In this document: positions 1-10,524 of the stretch, in pieces
Numbering within the stretch: the stretch's first letter is position 1
Layout of the letters: the number at the start of each line of letters is the position of its first letter
DNA from: Mauremys mutica
Taxonomy: Eukaryota; Chordata; Testudines; Geoemydidae
Direction: 5' to 3'
Length of the DNA stretch: 64,000 nt
NCBI RefSeq assembly: GCF_020497125.1
Contig: NC_059082.1
Span: forward strand, 31,332,965 to 31,396,964
Program-made: the position numbers and the translations under genes
Notes under the pieces: generated by a model
Told to the model about the DNA's origin: nothing
The model's input: only the letters and a program-made list of their open reading frames with translations
Databases searched by the model: none

Positions 1-789
1 CCTTCTGCTGCTGTCATAAGTGCCCCTGGCTGAGATCAGCCAGGGGCGCAAAAGCCAAAATTGGGAATGACTCCCTGAGTCAATCCCTCCTTTTTGGTAT
101 CTAAAAATAGAATCAGTCCTGCCTATAATATGGGGAAAGTGTACTAGAGAACCAGTGTATCATAGAACCAGAGAGCACAGCTGCTCTGTGTCAGATCCCG
201 CAGAAATTATGAGCTGTATGCTATTCACAGGGGGTGCTCCTGCAACAACCCCACCTGTTGATTCCGTTCTCCCCCAGCCTTCCTGGGCTACCGTTGCAGT
301 GTCCCCCCACTTGTGTGATGAAGTAATAAAGAATGCAGGAATAAGAAACAGTGACTTGTTAGTGAGATATGAGGGGAAGGCAGCCTCCAGCTGCTATGAT
401 AGTCCAGACAGGACATTAAGCAGTGTGGGGGAGAGGAGCCCAGCATCCCGCTGCTACTCCAGGGACAATTGAATCTTTTCTTTACACATGAAGGGCGGGG
501 GCTGATGGAGCTCAGCCCCCTGTTGCTATGATGAAGACGGTTATCAGTCCTACTGCACCATCTACCAGGAATAATCAGGAGTTTTTTACTCAGGCGCCCC
601 CGGCCGACCTCATTGGAGGCCAGCCAGGAGCACTCATGGGCTGATGAGAACGGTTACCAGTCCTTTTGCACTGCACCATTTGCCAAAAGGCTGATGATGA
701 CGCTGGATAGCAGTCATATTGTACCATCAGCCACCCATGGCGGGGGGGGGGGGCGGAGGGAGCGAGGATGTTGGTGTTGACTGCTGCAG
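1..789 (+). repeat. Left half of an unclassified interspersed repeat, interrupted by CR1
   Basis: This stretch has no convincing intact gene and reads like the left part of a high-copy turtle repeat that resumes after the CR1 at 5478. It contains a perfect 12-bp-arm palindrome at 22-47 and a G run near 739-750. Three degenerate copies of one unit lie at about 530-570, 643-682 and 693-735; their DNA would read D-x-D/N-G-Y-Q-S-Y/F-C-T, but the copies sit in three different frames and the third has a stop. An open frame at 155-472 has no domain I recognise. Assignment to a repeat comes from recollection of similar turtle sequence plus the interrupted layout; the class (DNA element or LTR) is unresolved. 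Confidence 0.5.
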
Positions 790-915
790 CCGGCGAACAG
801 GGCTGCTAACAGGGGAGTTTGAGTGGGAGTTTACAGGGGGAGGCGGAAGGGGCAGGGGGCGTGGTGCTGTGTTCCCCAGGTGAGAATGCTGATAGAGGCA
901 GAGACAACAGCAGCC

Positions 916-2048
916 ATGAGCCAAGCAGCAGAGGATACAACGAGGATGATTGCATGCAGCAGCTGCGGTATGTACATGGTCCTAGCAGGGGTGCCGGAAA
1001 GAGGTATGTATGCATGAAGTGCCGTCTAATAGACCTGCTGGAAGAAAAGATCCGAGGTCTAGAGATGCAGGTAGAAACCCTGGTAGAGTTTAGAAGGGGG
1101 TTTGAGCAGCTGATGGAGCAAAGGCAAGCTGTGGCTGAAGGGGAATGCTCAGGGGTACAGGGGGAAGCAGGGGCTAAGGCTTGTGTGGGGGGAATTCTGG
1201 ATGGGGAACATGGGCAGTGGAAGCATGTGACTGTGAGAAGCAGGAAGGGGAAAAGGAGGGCCAGTGAAGGAGAAATAGAGCTAAGGAACAGGTTCGAAGG
1301 TTTGGAGAATGAGGAAGGGGTACAGCAGGTGGCAGTCGACGGTGGGAGGGTAAGGAAGAAGAGAAGAGCGGCTAGTTCGATAGAAGGAGGGGAGGAGTCG
1401 ATGGAGGCAGTACCAACTCTGGGCCCCGGGAGGATGCAGGATGGCTTAAGGGGGACTACAAGGGAGGATAGGAATGGAAGGAGCTTGCAACCAGGAGGAA
1501 TGGGGGTTAGGTTAGCAGACCGCACTGTCACCAGGCAAAGGCAGGTCTACGTGATTGGGGATTCCATACTGAGAAGGTTGGACAGGCCTGTGACCAGGGC
1601 CGATCCGGAGAACAGAAGGGTGTGCTGTCTACCGGGCGCTAAAATACGGGATGTGGACCTGAGGTTGAAAAGGATCCTAAAAGGAGCAGGTAAGAACCCG
1701 TTGATCATCCTTCATGTAGGAACGAATGACACGGCTAGATTCTCGCTGGAGAGAATCAAGGGAGACTATGCCAGGCTGGGTAAGACGCTCAAGGAAATCG
1801 AGGCTCAGGTGATCTTCAGTGGGATTCTACCTGTCCCTAGGGAAGGGCGACAAAGGGGTGACAGGATTGTGATGATAAATAGTTGGCTCAGGGAGTGGTG
1901 CTATAAGGAGGGCTTTGGGATGTATGGGCACTGGGAGGCTTTCGGGGACAGAGAACTGTTCTCACGGGATGGGCTCCACCTGAGTAGGGAAGGAAATAGA
2001 CTTCTAGGAGGGAGGCTGGCTCAACTGATCAAAAGAGCTTTAAACTAG
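916..2048 (+). pseudogene. CR1 ORF1, SGNH-type esterase protein, frameshifted
   Basis: ORF1 of CR1 encodes an RNA-binding/esterase protein that accompanies element RNA. The long open frame (819-2048, no ATG until 954) has a basic, glutamate-rich region with a probable coiled coil (RLIDLLEEKIRGLEMQVETL, 1023-1082), then an SGNH hydrolase domain: G-D-S at 1557-1565 (Ser 1563), H-V-G-T-N-D at 1713-1730 (Asn 1725) and D-G-L-H-L at 1968-1982 (Asp 1968, His 1977), so all four signature residues survive. Upstream, another frame carries ATGs at 886 and 916 (the latter in CAGCCATGA, a fair start context) and a C-S-S-C pair at 955-966, then stops at 1015. The matching C-M-K-C pair is in the ORF1 frame at 1011-1022. 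I infer one small indel between about 967 and 1010. ORF2 begins 18 bases after the ORF1 stop. Confidence 0.85.
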
Positions 2049-2065
2049 GAATTGAGGGGAGACGG

Positions 2066-5041
2066 TTGGGAGATGTCCAGTCACTCTCCATGCCAAATTT
2101 AAACATTGAGAGGGAGGACAACAGGATAAGAATGGATATAGCCAGAGGGAGGGGTTTGGAGGTATTGAAGAGCGGGGGGGGGGTGGATACTAGACCAATA
2201 GGTCATACTGGTGGTACTGTGTCCCTACCAAATTGGGTAACAAAGGTGAGAGAAGCCAAACAGCAAAAATTAGGATGTTTGTTCACCAATGCGAGAAGCC
2301 TAGGTAACAAAATGGAGGAATTGGAGCTCCTGGTCCGAGAATTGAAACCGGATATCGTAGGAATAACCGAAACATGGTGGAATGGTAGTCACGACTGGAG
2401 TACAGGTATGGAAGGGTATGTGCTGTTTAGGAAAGACCGAAACAAAGGTAAAGGTGGGGGAGTAGCATTGTATGTCAATAATGAGGTAAACTGTAATGAA
2501 ATAACTAGTAATGGAATGGATAATACGGAGTCTGTTTGGGCAATGGTCACATTAGGGAAGAAAACTACTAGAGCCTCCCCTGGGATAGTGATTGGGGTGT
2601 GCTATAGACCGCCGGGATCTAGCCTGGATATGGATAGAGAACTCTTTAATGTTTTTAAGGAGGTAAATACTAATAGGAACTGTATGATCATGGGAGACTT
2701 TAACTTCCCGGATATAGATTGGGGAACAAATGCTAGTAATAATAATAGGGCTCAGCTTTTCCTAGACGTGATAGCTGATGAATTCCTTCATCAAGTAGTT
2801 ACTGAACCGACGAGGGGGGATGCCATTTTAGATTTGGTTTTGGTGAGCAGTGAGGACCTTGTTGAAGAAATGGTTGTAGGGGACAACCTTGGCTCAAGTG
2901 ATCATGAGCTAATTTGGTTCAAAATAAATGGGAGGATAAACACAATTGCATCTGAGACTAAGGTTTACGATTTCAAAAGGGCTAACTTTACGAAATTAAG
3001 GCGACTAGTTAGGGAAGTGGATTGGACTAACATATTTAGGGATCTAAAGGCAGAAGACGCCTGGGATTATTTCAGGTTGAAGTTGCAGGAGCTGTCAGAG
3101 GCCTGTATCCCGAGAAAGGGAAAACGGTTCGTAGGTAGCAGTTTTAGACTGAGCTGGATGAGCAAGCGTCTCAGAGGAGTGATTAAGAAAAAACAGAAAG
3201 CGTACAGGGAGTAGAAGATGGGAGGGATCAGCAAAGAAACCTACCTTAATGAGGTCAGGGGGTGTAGGGATGCAGTGAGAAAAGCCAAAAGCCGGGTAGA
3301 GATGGACCTTGCGAAGGGAATTAAAAACAATAGTAAAAGGTTTTTTAGCCATATAAATAGGAAGAAAACTAAGAAAGAAGTGGGACCGCTTAAAACTGTA
3401 AACGGAGTGGAGATCAAGGATAAGCGAGGCATGGCACAATATCTAAACGAATATTTTGCCTCGGTCTTTAATAAGGATAATGAAGGGCTTAGGAATAGTG
3501 ACAGAGTGACTGATGGGAATGAAGGTACGGGGTTGGAAATTACAGTATCCGAGGTAGAAGCCAAACTTGAACAGCTTAACGGTAGTAAATCAGGCGGCCC
3601 AGATAATCTTCATCCTAGAATATTAAAGGAATTGGCGAATGAAATTGCTAGCCCGTTAGCGATAATTTTTAATGAATCTCTGAACTCGGGGGTTGTACCG
3701 TTTGACTGGAGATTAGCTAATATAGTTCCTATTTTCAAGAAGGGGAAAAAACGTGACCCGGGTAACTACAGGCCTGTTAGTTTAACATCTGTAGTATGCA
3801 AAGTCATGGAAAAAATATTAAAGGAGAGAGTAGTTAAGGACCTTGAGGTCAATGGCAATTGGGACAAATTACAACATGGTTTTACGAAAGGTAGATCGTG
3901 CCAAACCAACCTGATCTCCTTCTTTGAGAAAGTAACAGATTTTTTAGACAAGGGAAATGCGGTGGATCTAATATATCTTGATTTCAGTAAGGCGTTTGAT
4001 ACGGTACCGCATGAAGAATTACTGGTTAAATTGGAAAAGATGGGGATTGAAATGAAAATCCAGAGGTGGATAAGGAACTGGTTAAAGGGGAGACTGCAGC
4101 GGGTCGTATTGAAAGGTGATCTGTCGGGTTGGAGGGAGGTTACCAGTGGAGTTCCTCAAGGTTCGGTTTTGGGTCCGATCTTATTCAATCTATTTATCAC
4201 TGACCTCAGAACCAAAAGTAGGAGTGGGCTGATAAAGTTTGCAGATGACACGAAGTTGGGAGGTATTGCCAATTTGGAGAAGGATCGGGATATCCTCCAG
4301 GGAGATTTGGATGACCTTGTAAACTGGAGTATTAGTAATAGGATGAAATTCAATAGTGAGAAGTGTAAGGTTATGCATTTAGGGATGACTGACAGGAATT
4401 TTAGTTATAAGCTGGGGACGCACCAGTTGGAAGTAACGGAAGAGGAGAAGGACCTCGGAGTCCTGGTTGATCGCAGGATGACTATGAGTCGGCAATGTGA
4501 TGTGGCCGTTAAAAAAGCTAATGCGGTCTTGGGATGCATTAGGCGAGGTATTTCTAGTAGAGATAAGGAGGTGCTAGTCCCGTTATACAAGGCGTTGGTG
4601 AGACCTCATTTGGAGTAGTGTGTGCAGTTTTGGTCTCCCATGTTTAAGAAGGATGAATTCAAACTGGAACGGGTACAAAGAAGGGCCACTAGAATGATCC
4701 GAGGAATGGAAGGCCTGTCGTATGAAAGGAGACTTGAGGAGCTCGGTTTGTTTTCCTTAACCAAAAGAAGGATAAGAGGAGATATGATTGCACTCTTTAA
4801 ATATATCAGAGGGATAAATACCAGGGAGGGAGAGGAATTATTTCAGCTCAGTACTAATGTGGACACGAGAACAAATGGATATAAATTGGCAGTCGGGAAG
4901 TTTAGGCTTGAAATTAGATGAAGGTTTCTAACCATCAGGGGAGTGAAATTCTGGAACAGCCTACCGAGGGAAACAGTGGGGGCGAAGGACCTCTCTGGCT
5001 TTAAGATTAAGCTTGATAAGTTTATGGAGGGAATGGTTTGA
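2066..5041 (+). pseudogene. CR1 ORF2, endonuclease and reverse transcriptase, three internal stops
   Basis: This is the element's replication protein, normally making target-primed reverse transcripts. One frame runs 991 codons to a TGA at 5039, interrupted by TAG at codon 383 (3212), TAG at codon 851 (4616) and TGA at codon 952 (4919). The APE-like endonuclease covers about residues 70-285: N-A-R-S near 75, T-E-T-W-W (Glu 102), G-D-F-N (Asp 211) and S-S-D-H (Asp 279, His 280). The reverse transcriptase spans about 450-800, with D-F-S-K-A-F-D at 639-645, the template-grip stretch S-G-V-P-Q-G-S-V-L-G-P, and the catalytic F-A-D-D at 725-728 (4238-4249). The C-terminal tail ends in F-W-N-S-L-P and a short basic segment. 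Length is full for the family. There is no frameshift, only substitutions, which suggests moderate age. The start ATG at 2066 is the first in frame after ORF1. Confidence 0.92.
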
Positions 5042-5470
5042 TAGGATAACACTATTTAGTCAATAGGTCAATAACGTGCTGCCACTGGTAATTAGTACCG
5101 AGAGTCAATGTTGGGATATTGAAAGTCTTTTTCCTGAGTGTCTGGCTGGAGAGTCTTGCCCGCATGCTCGGGGTTCAGCTGATCGCCATATTTGGGGTTG
5201 GGAAGGAATTTTCCTCCAGGGGTAGACTGGCAGTGGCCCTGGAGGTTTTTCGCCTTCCTCCGCAGCATGGGGCAGGGGTCGCTTGCTGGAGGATTACCTG
5301 CTACTTGAAGTCTTTAAACCAGGATTTGGGGACTTCAACAGCTGAGTCAAGGGAGAGAATTATTTCAAGAGTGGGTGGGTCAGCTTTTGTGGCCTGCATT
5401 TTGCGGGAGGTCAGACTAGATGATCATAATGGTCCCTTCTGATCTTAAGTTCTATGATTCTATGATTCTA
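5042..5470 (+). other. CR1 3' UTR and 3' terminus
   Basis: Noncoding tail of the CR1. It ends with the conserved block GACTAGATGATCATAATGG (5414-5432) and the overlapping TCTATGAT repeats, which in this family serve as the reverse-transcription start signal. The same block is seen antisense near 61020-61060. Confidence 0.85.
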
Positions 5471-5477
5471 TCTGCAG

Positions 5478-6274
5478 CATTCAGTAAAGATAGGGTGACA
5501 TTTAAAAGAGTCAAGAGAGGATTTTTTTCCCTTTTACTTCTGGGGGTGGGTGGGGGTGTTAAATTGCCAAGCTATGCCCTGAACCACCTCGGACACTGTG
5601 TTTGACTCTACAGGCATTTGGAGCTCAGCCAAAAATGCAAATGCTTTTTGGAGACTGCAGGAACTGTGGGATTGTTTGAGTCCTCAGTCCCCGCTCCCTC
5701 CCTCCATGAGCGTCCATTTGATTCTTTGGCTTTCCGTTACGCTTCTCACGCAGCAGTGCGCTGAGTCCCTGCTATGGCGTCTGTCTGGAGATTTTTTAAA
5801 AATGCTTTGGAATTTCGTCTTCTGTAACGGAGCTCTGATAGAACGGATTTGCCTGCCCTTACAGCGATCACATCCGTATGGTCCATGCTGGAGCTCTTTT
5901 TGTATTTTGATTTCGGACTGCATCGCCACCCGTGCTGATCGGAGCTCCATGCTGGGCAAACAGGAAATATTCAAAAGTTCTATCCTGTCTACCTGGCCAC
6001 TGCATCCGAGTTCAGATTGCTGTCCAGAGCAGTCAGTGGTGCACTGTGGGATACCACCCGGAGGCCAATACCATCGATCTGCAGCCACACTAACCCTAAT
6101 CCGATATGGTAATTCCGATACTAGCGCTACTCCTCTCATTAGGGAGGAGTACAGAAACCGGTTTAAAGAGCCCTTTATAGAGATATAAAGGGCCTCTTAG
6201 TGTGGACGGGTGTGGCGTTAAATCGGTTTAATGCTCCTAAAACCGGTTTAAACGCGTAGTGTAGACCAGGCCAC
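5478..6274 (+). repeat. Right half of the repeat interrupted by CR1
   Basis: Continues the element that starts upstream of the CR1. Near the end it has an imperfect hairpin (6168-6196, around GAGCCCTTTATA and TATAAAGGGCCTC) and repeated ACCGGTTTAAA/ATCGGTTTAA blocks at 6157-6253. It finishes at TAGTGTAGACCAGGCC (6259-6274). That last motif resembles the terminal sequence of several short elements in this window, so this may be a DNA-transposon end. Open frames on both strands are short and unrecognised. Class is unproven. Confidence 0.5.
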
Positions 6275-7589
6275 AGTTGCAAAATCCAAGGAGCAGCTTA
6301 CATGCCAGATGCTGTGCGTGAACAGCCCAAGAGAGGTGGTTCTCACAGCAGAGCAGGGTAAGGCAGGCTCCCAGAGTCAAGGATTGGAGTGACCTAGCAG
6401 ATCACCGGTCCAGATAACAGCAGAGGAGAACGTCATATACTCCCAACAAAATCAATGGGAATTTGTCATTAACTTTGATGGGGCTATTATTTGTTGCACA
6501 CGAAATAAGCTGCTCCTAAAGCTGTGTCTGAGCTAAGAAGAGTTAACTAGTATTTGTCTACCCAGATCAGAGTAGCTAGGATTGAGGTTTCCTCTAATTA
6601 TGCATTCAAGGGGAAATTCACTCTTCCTCACAACAGCCTCTGGCACTGGGCACAGTGAGTTTGGAGAGTCCTCGGCACAGCAGCCACACCTACACACAGA
6701 GCTTTTGTGAGCCTTCTGCATCTGAGTGAACCGCTCCATCACGGCTGAAGACATTGACTGAAAGGTACCACAAATGGACCTGATCCTACCTTTGCTGGGA
6801 TGAAGACAGTCTTGAGGTCCACAAGCAATGCCCATGGGGTGCAAAATAAAATCAGAATTGGGCACTTGCAATTTGTTTTGGTTTTATACTGGAAAAATAA
6901 CTCCCACACTGAATCAATTTAAAATAGAACACTGGACGTGACTGTACTGGTATATCTTTCTTGTGCATTTGACCAATCAAAACGATAATGTAGACAAACT
7001 GTGGACTGCAAACTGCAGTATCCAGCAATATCTTATTACTATGCAAAAAATCATATTCACAGCAACTGTCTCATCTATTTATTGTTTGGTTACTCATCTG
7101 GAAATTTTAATACTTTCTTCAGGGGCAGGATCTGGCAATAAAAAAAATTGACCTATATATCAAACCTTTAACTTCCAGCCATCATTGTGTGCCATAATAC
7201 AGATGGAGTAGCTATCAGCTCTCTTTACTGTGTTGGTTTATTTACTTCAACAGAGGATATAGATTTAAAGAGGATAAAGTACCAAAGTCTACTTTAAAGC
7301 TATAGTTTCCCATTCCAAAGTCCAATTTATTGCAAAAATGGATGGTACATACTGATAAGTGTGTCTAATATATAACTAGTTAATTCACAAAGATTAAAAC
7401 ACAGTATTACCAATCAAGTGTAAAGAGATATTTTATTCCCTGATCCAGCAAAGCACTTAAGCAGTGTAATCCCATGGAAGTTTTCAATAGGAAAACATGT
7501 GTGGTTAAAGTTAGACATGTGCTTATGTGGATTGATGCCTCAATGTGTGACTAGGCTGAATTTGATATCTAGGAATGTGAAATATTTTA
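6275..7589. other. Noncoding stretch, no gene seen
   Basis: AT-rich sequence without recognisable coding. Around 7437-7490 there is one arm resembling the palindromic small repeats described elsewhere (CTGATCCAGCAAAGCACTTA). Nothing else is supported. Confidence 0.6.
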
Positions 7590-7686
7590 GTTCTGTCTAC
7601 ACCCAACTTTGTTCTCATCATTGCTGCCATGAGCTTCAGCTCTTCACTGGTGACAATAACGGTAAGGCAACTAGTGTAGACAGGTC
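7590..7686. mobile_element. Short TIR element with GTGTAGAC ends
   Basis: A 97-bp piece starting TTCTGTCTACACC and ending AGTGTAGACAGG, which are inverted copies. No coding capacity. One of several small elements here sharing this terminal core; a non-autonomous DNA transposon is inferred. Confidence 0.55.
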
Positions 7687-7941
7687 TCCGAGCAGCCACT
7701 GGCATTTTAACCACCTTCATCTGCCTGTTTTATGTACCGGGTGCTGCTGGCTAATAACATAAGAGGAGGACTCCATGTTTCTAAAACTAAACAGTCTCTT
7801 TATTAAGAGAACTATTGACAGCAATACTGCAGCTAGCATTCCAGCCATGTGCACAGACTCTGGCTTCCTGGTGCCTACTCCTAATTTTTCCCTCCTGCAA
7901 CCTTAGCTCCTCCCTCCAAGTTCCAAACAGGTTGCTACAGA

Positions 7942-8204
7942 CAGGGGCGGCTCTAGGTATTTTGCCGCCCCAAGCACGGCAGGCAGGCTGTCTTCGGTGG
8001 CTTGCCTGCAGGAGGTCCCCGGTCCAGCGGATTCGGCGGCATGCCTGCGGGAGGTCTGTCGAAGCTGCGGGACCAGTGGACCCTCCGCAGGCATGCCGCC
8101 GAAGGCAGTCTGCCTGCCGCCCTCGCGGCGACTGGCAGAGCGCCCCCCCGTGGCTTGCTGCCCCAGGCACGCGCTTGGCGTGCTGGTGCCTGGAGCCGCC
8201 CCTG
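7942..8204. mobile_element. Non-autonomous hAT-type element, copy 1
   Basis: 263 bp, GC-rich, beginning CAGGGGCGGCTCTAGG and ending TGGAGCCGCCCCTG, an inverted pair. It is flanked by a perfect 8-bp direct repeat, GCTACAGA, at 7934-7941 and 8205-8212. CAGGG-type ends plus an 8-bp duplication define hAT elements. The body contains further internal inverted stretches around GGCATGCCTGCGG/CCGCAGGCATGCC (8039-8098). Short overlapping open frames are by-products of GC richness, not genes. It may lie within an older LTR-like sequence (about 7748-8335); that is only a suspicion. Confidence 0.88.
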
Positions 8205-8418
8205 GCTACAGATACTGAGACTTTCACAAAGCATGGAGCAGGTCCCAAGAGCCTTTGGCACAGTAACTGTGTACCATACAGTGATACACAGGGACTGAAG
8301 AGCTCCTATGGATGTCTTGACTCTCTTAAGGCACCTCCACCTCATTTTTCATGGAGCAGCTAAGTCAGATATGCACACATACATGTGTAATTTTCCTTAG
8401 TTGCACACTTTATGCACA

Positions 8419-8554
8419 TAGGACCCCAATCCTGCAAACAGCTCAATACAGACAGATCCCTGCATTCAAACAGAGGCAGACTGACTTCAGTAGGCCTCTA
8501 GGAAGTCTCAGAGGGTTTCCCCTGCATGGAGCTCTTTGCAGGATTGGGGTCTTA
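8419..8554. mobile_element. Palindrome-ended small repeat
   Basis: 136 bp with 20-bp inverted ends (TAGGACCCCAATCCTGCAAA at 8419-8438; its complement at 8535-8554, one mismatch). The outermost bases are TA on both sides, compatible with a TA target duplication. Noncoding. Related palindromic units with the CCTGCA/TGCAGG theme appear at several other places in the window. Confidence 0.7.
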
Positions 8555-8683
8555 GTGAGAAACTAAATGCAGTATCCATTGCCCGAGCACTGCACACAAT
8601 TTCCGAAGGCTCCTAAGGCACAAAATCAAAATATTTTTACCAGCACACACAATCACTTTTCCTCGGTAAGGGCTAATTCCTGG

Positions 8684-8806
8684 TAGGGTGACCAGACAGC
8701 AAGTGTGAAAAATCGGGATGGGGGTGAGGGGTAATAGGCGCCTACAGAAGAAAAAGCCCCAAATATCGGGACTCTCCCTATAAAATAGGGACACCTGGTC
8801 ACCCTA
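8684..8806. mobile_element. TA-flanked TIR element (GGGTGACCAG ends)
   Basis: About 123 bp, left end TAGGGTGACCAG, right end CTGGTCACCCTA, an exact inverted pair of 12 bp. The terminal TA on both sides fits a Tc1/mariner-like target duplication, but no transposase is present. A divergent relative lies at 40220-40625. Confidence 0.75.
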
Positions 8807-10302
8807 GTTCCCAGATACAGATCAACTTTCTATGCTAAAGCCATTCTGACAGTAGAGATGTTAAAAAATTAAGTTACGAGAATGCTTTTTTACAATGGGC
8901 AGTGAGAATATTTCCCCCCCAGATCAGCTCATACTCTAACACAGTTTAAACATTTTGACTCAAACTTTCAGAAAACAAAAAACAATCACGTTTTGACAAA
9001 AATCAAGCATGGAAAGTTCAAACGTGAGAAGCAAACATTTCAGAAAGTCATAAGCAAATGAAGATAGGGAGTTACAATAGAAACTGTTATGCAGCCTCAA
9101 ATTCAGAAGATGCTACTGCTCATTTAGCTGCAGCGGTAGAGGCCTGTATGTAAGAAGCACAAGGCCTTGTGTTCTGTTCCCCAAGCTGTATGGTTTAAAA
9201 TGATCACTGTGTAGTGTCTGCATAGATGCTACCACAAGTCTTCACAAGCCTCAGGAGCACTCACTCTAATTTTATTGCAGTAGCATTTTAGAATGGCCAT
9301 GTGACCAACAGAGAATTTGAAATTTTATAAGCAGTCTTGGAAGATTTCATTTTTTACATGACCTTCGACGGATAGGAATGTAGTTTCACATAATTCATTT
9401 ATCAGGTTAAATTTTTCTACTAGTATAAAACAAGGAAAAAAGCTCCTAACTGTTATCTAGTCAAAAGTTACTGACTGTAGAAATTGAAATTTGTGTAAGA
9501 TTCAGAAACAAAATCAAATTCACAGCATTTTATAAAATTAAGTGCTTGATCCAGGCACCTGCAAGTTATGCCATGTAAGATTATCCCTGTGTCCACACAG
9601 AGCCCCAGTGACACGAACAAAGCTCCATGCAGGTACAAGTGTTTGCGGAATGGAGTAACTTGCAGGACTGGGGCCTTAGTTTTTAAACTCTGAAGCAGGG
9701 TCCATGTCTTCCTCTGTGGTTGGAAGATGGCTAGCACATTTTGGATGCTATTGCAATGTAAATTAGTAATAATTTCTAGGCATAATTAGCAACACAGAAT
9801 ATTAAATTCCTTGCTACAGTCATTCTCGCACAGAGAGAGAGAGAGAGAAAGAGAGAGAGACTACCTCCAAGCAATTTAAAAAAAAAATAAAAATTTCACT
9901 TTCTGCAACTTCCATTAATAATAAACCAGACAATCACTATGCTCTCGAACGAACTCACACAGAAAAATGATAAAAGATAAAAACATTCTATCACCCATGG
10001 GTGAACACTTTTCACAAAATGATCACTCCACATTGACTTCTCTGTCCTTGATCTGCACAATACCTTCACGAGACGAGCCTGAGAGCTTAAATTCATAACT
10101 TTGCTAGAAACTAAAAATCATGGTCTCAATAGAGATACTAGTTTTATGTCTCATTATAACAATTTAAAACATACTAACCCTTCTTTGTCCTATGACTACA
10201 GAGGTGTTAGTTGCCCACTTCAATTTAATTGGTCTCTTGCAACATGTGTTAACCATTTTGACTTAACAATCTGTTCCACCTTGTATTGATCTGTGACACT
10301 CT
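8807..10302. other. Noncoding stretch with a (GA)n run
   Basis: No gene seen. Contains a GA-rich microsatellite at about 9832-9860 and a possible diverged palindromic repeat at 9555-9680 with GCACCTGCAAGTTA near the left and TAACTTGCAGGAC near the right. Confidence 0.6.
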
Positions 10303-10524
10303 GGCTATGTCTGCGCTACAGCTAATGTAAGTATAATTTATGTTGGTCAGGGATGTGACTAAACTACACCCAAGTGACGTAAGTTACACCGACATAAGTG
10401 CCAGCATGGACAGCATTATGTTGTCGGGAGAGCTTCTTCTACCAACATAGCTACTGCCACTCACGGAGATGATTTTATTATGCCAACAGGAGAGCTGAAG
10501 TGCTGTATGTGTAGACATGCTCTC
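10303..10524 (+). mobile_element. Short TIR element, GTGTAGAC family
   Basis: Begins near GGCTATGTCTGCGCTACAGC and ends near GTGTAGACATGC. The inside has the TGACGTAAGTTACACCGACA and TCGGGAGAGCTTCT segments that recur, reverse-complemented, in the copies at 21819-22088 and 56155-56405. Noncoding; a MITE-like element is inferred from terminal inversion and repetition. Confidence 0.6.

Larger units (their letters stand above)
790..5470 (+). mobile_element. Near-full-length CR1 LINE
   Basis: A chicken-repeat-1 type non-LTR retrotransposon in sense orientation: a 5' leader, ORF1 (esterase), ORF2 (endonuclease plus reverse transcriptase) and a 3' UTR ending in overlapping TCTATGAT units at about 5449-5470. 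The terminal octamer-like repeat instead of poly(A) is a family hallmark. The string CTGCAGC occurs just before the left end (784-790) and just after the right end (5472-5478) and may be a short target duplication, though CR1 often makes none and the exact 5' end is uncertain. Both ORFs are broken, so the copy cannot move by itself, but all main domains are present, which is unusual because most CR1 copies are strongly 5'-truncated. Confidence 0.93.

Noticed and set aside
155..472. 105-codon open frame in the first kilobase
   Set aside because: No recognised domain, lies in a repeat, and length is within chance for this composition.
806..1531. 241-codon minus-strand open frame opposite CR1 ORF1
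   Set aside because: Low-complexity proline/serine/leucine shadow of the purine-rich ORF1 coding strand.
7787..8363. Several overlapping open frames of 63-182 codons on both strands
   Set aside because: They overlap the GC-rich hAT-type element and exist because stops are rare there.
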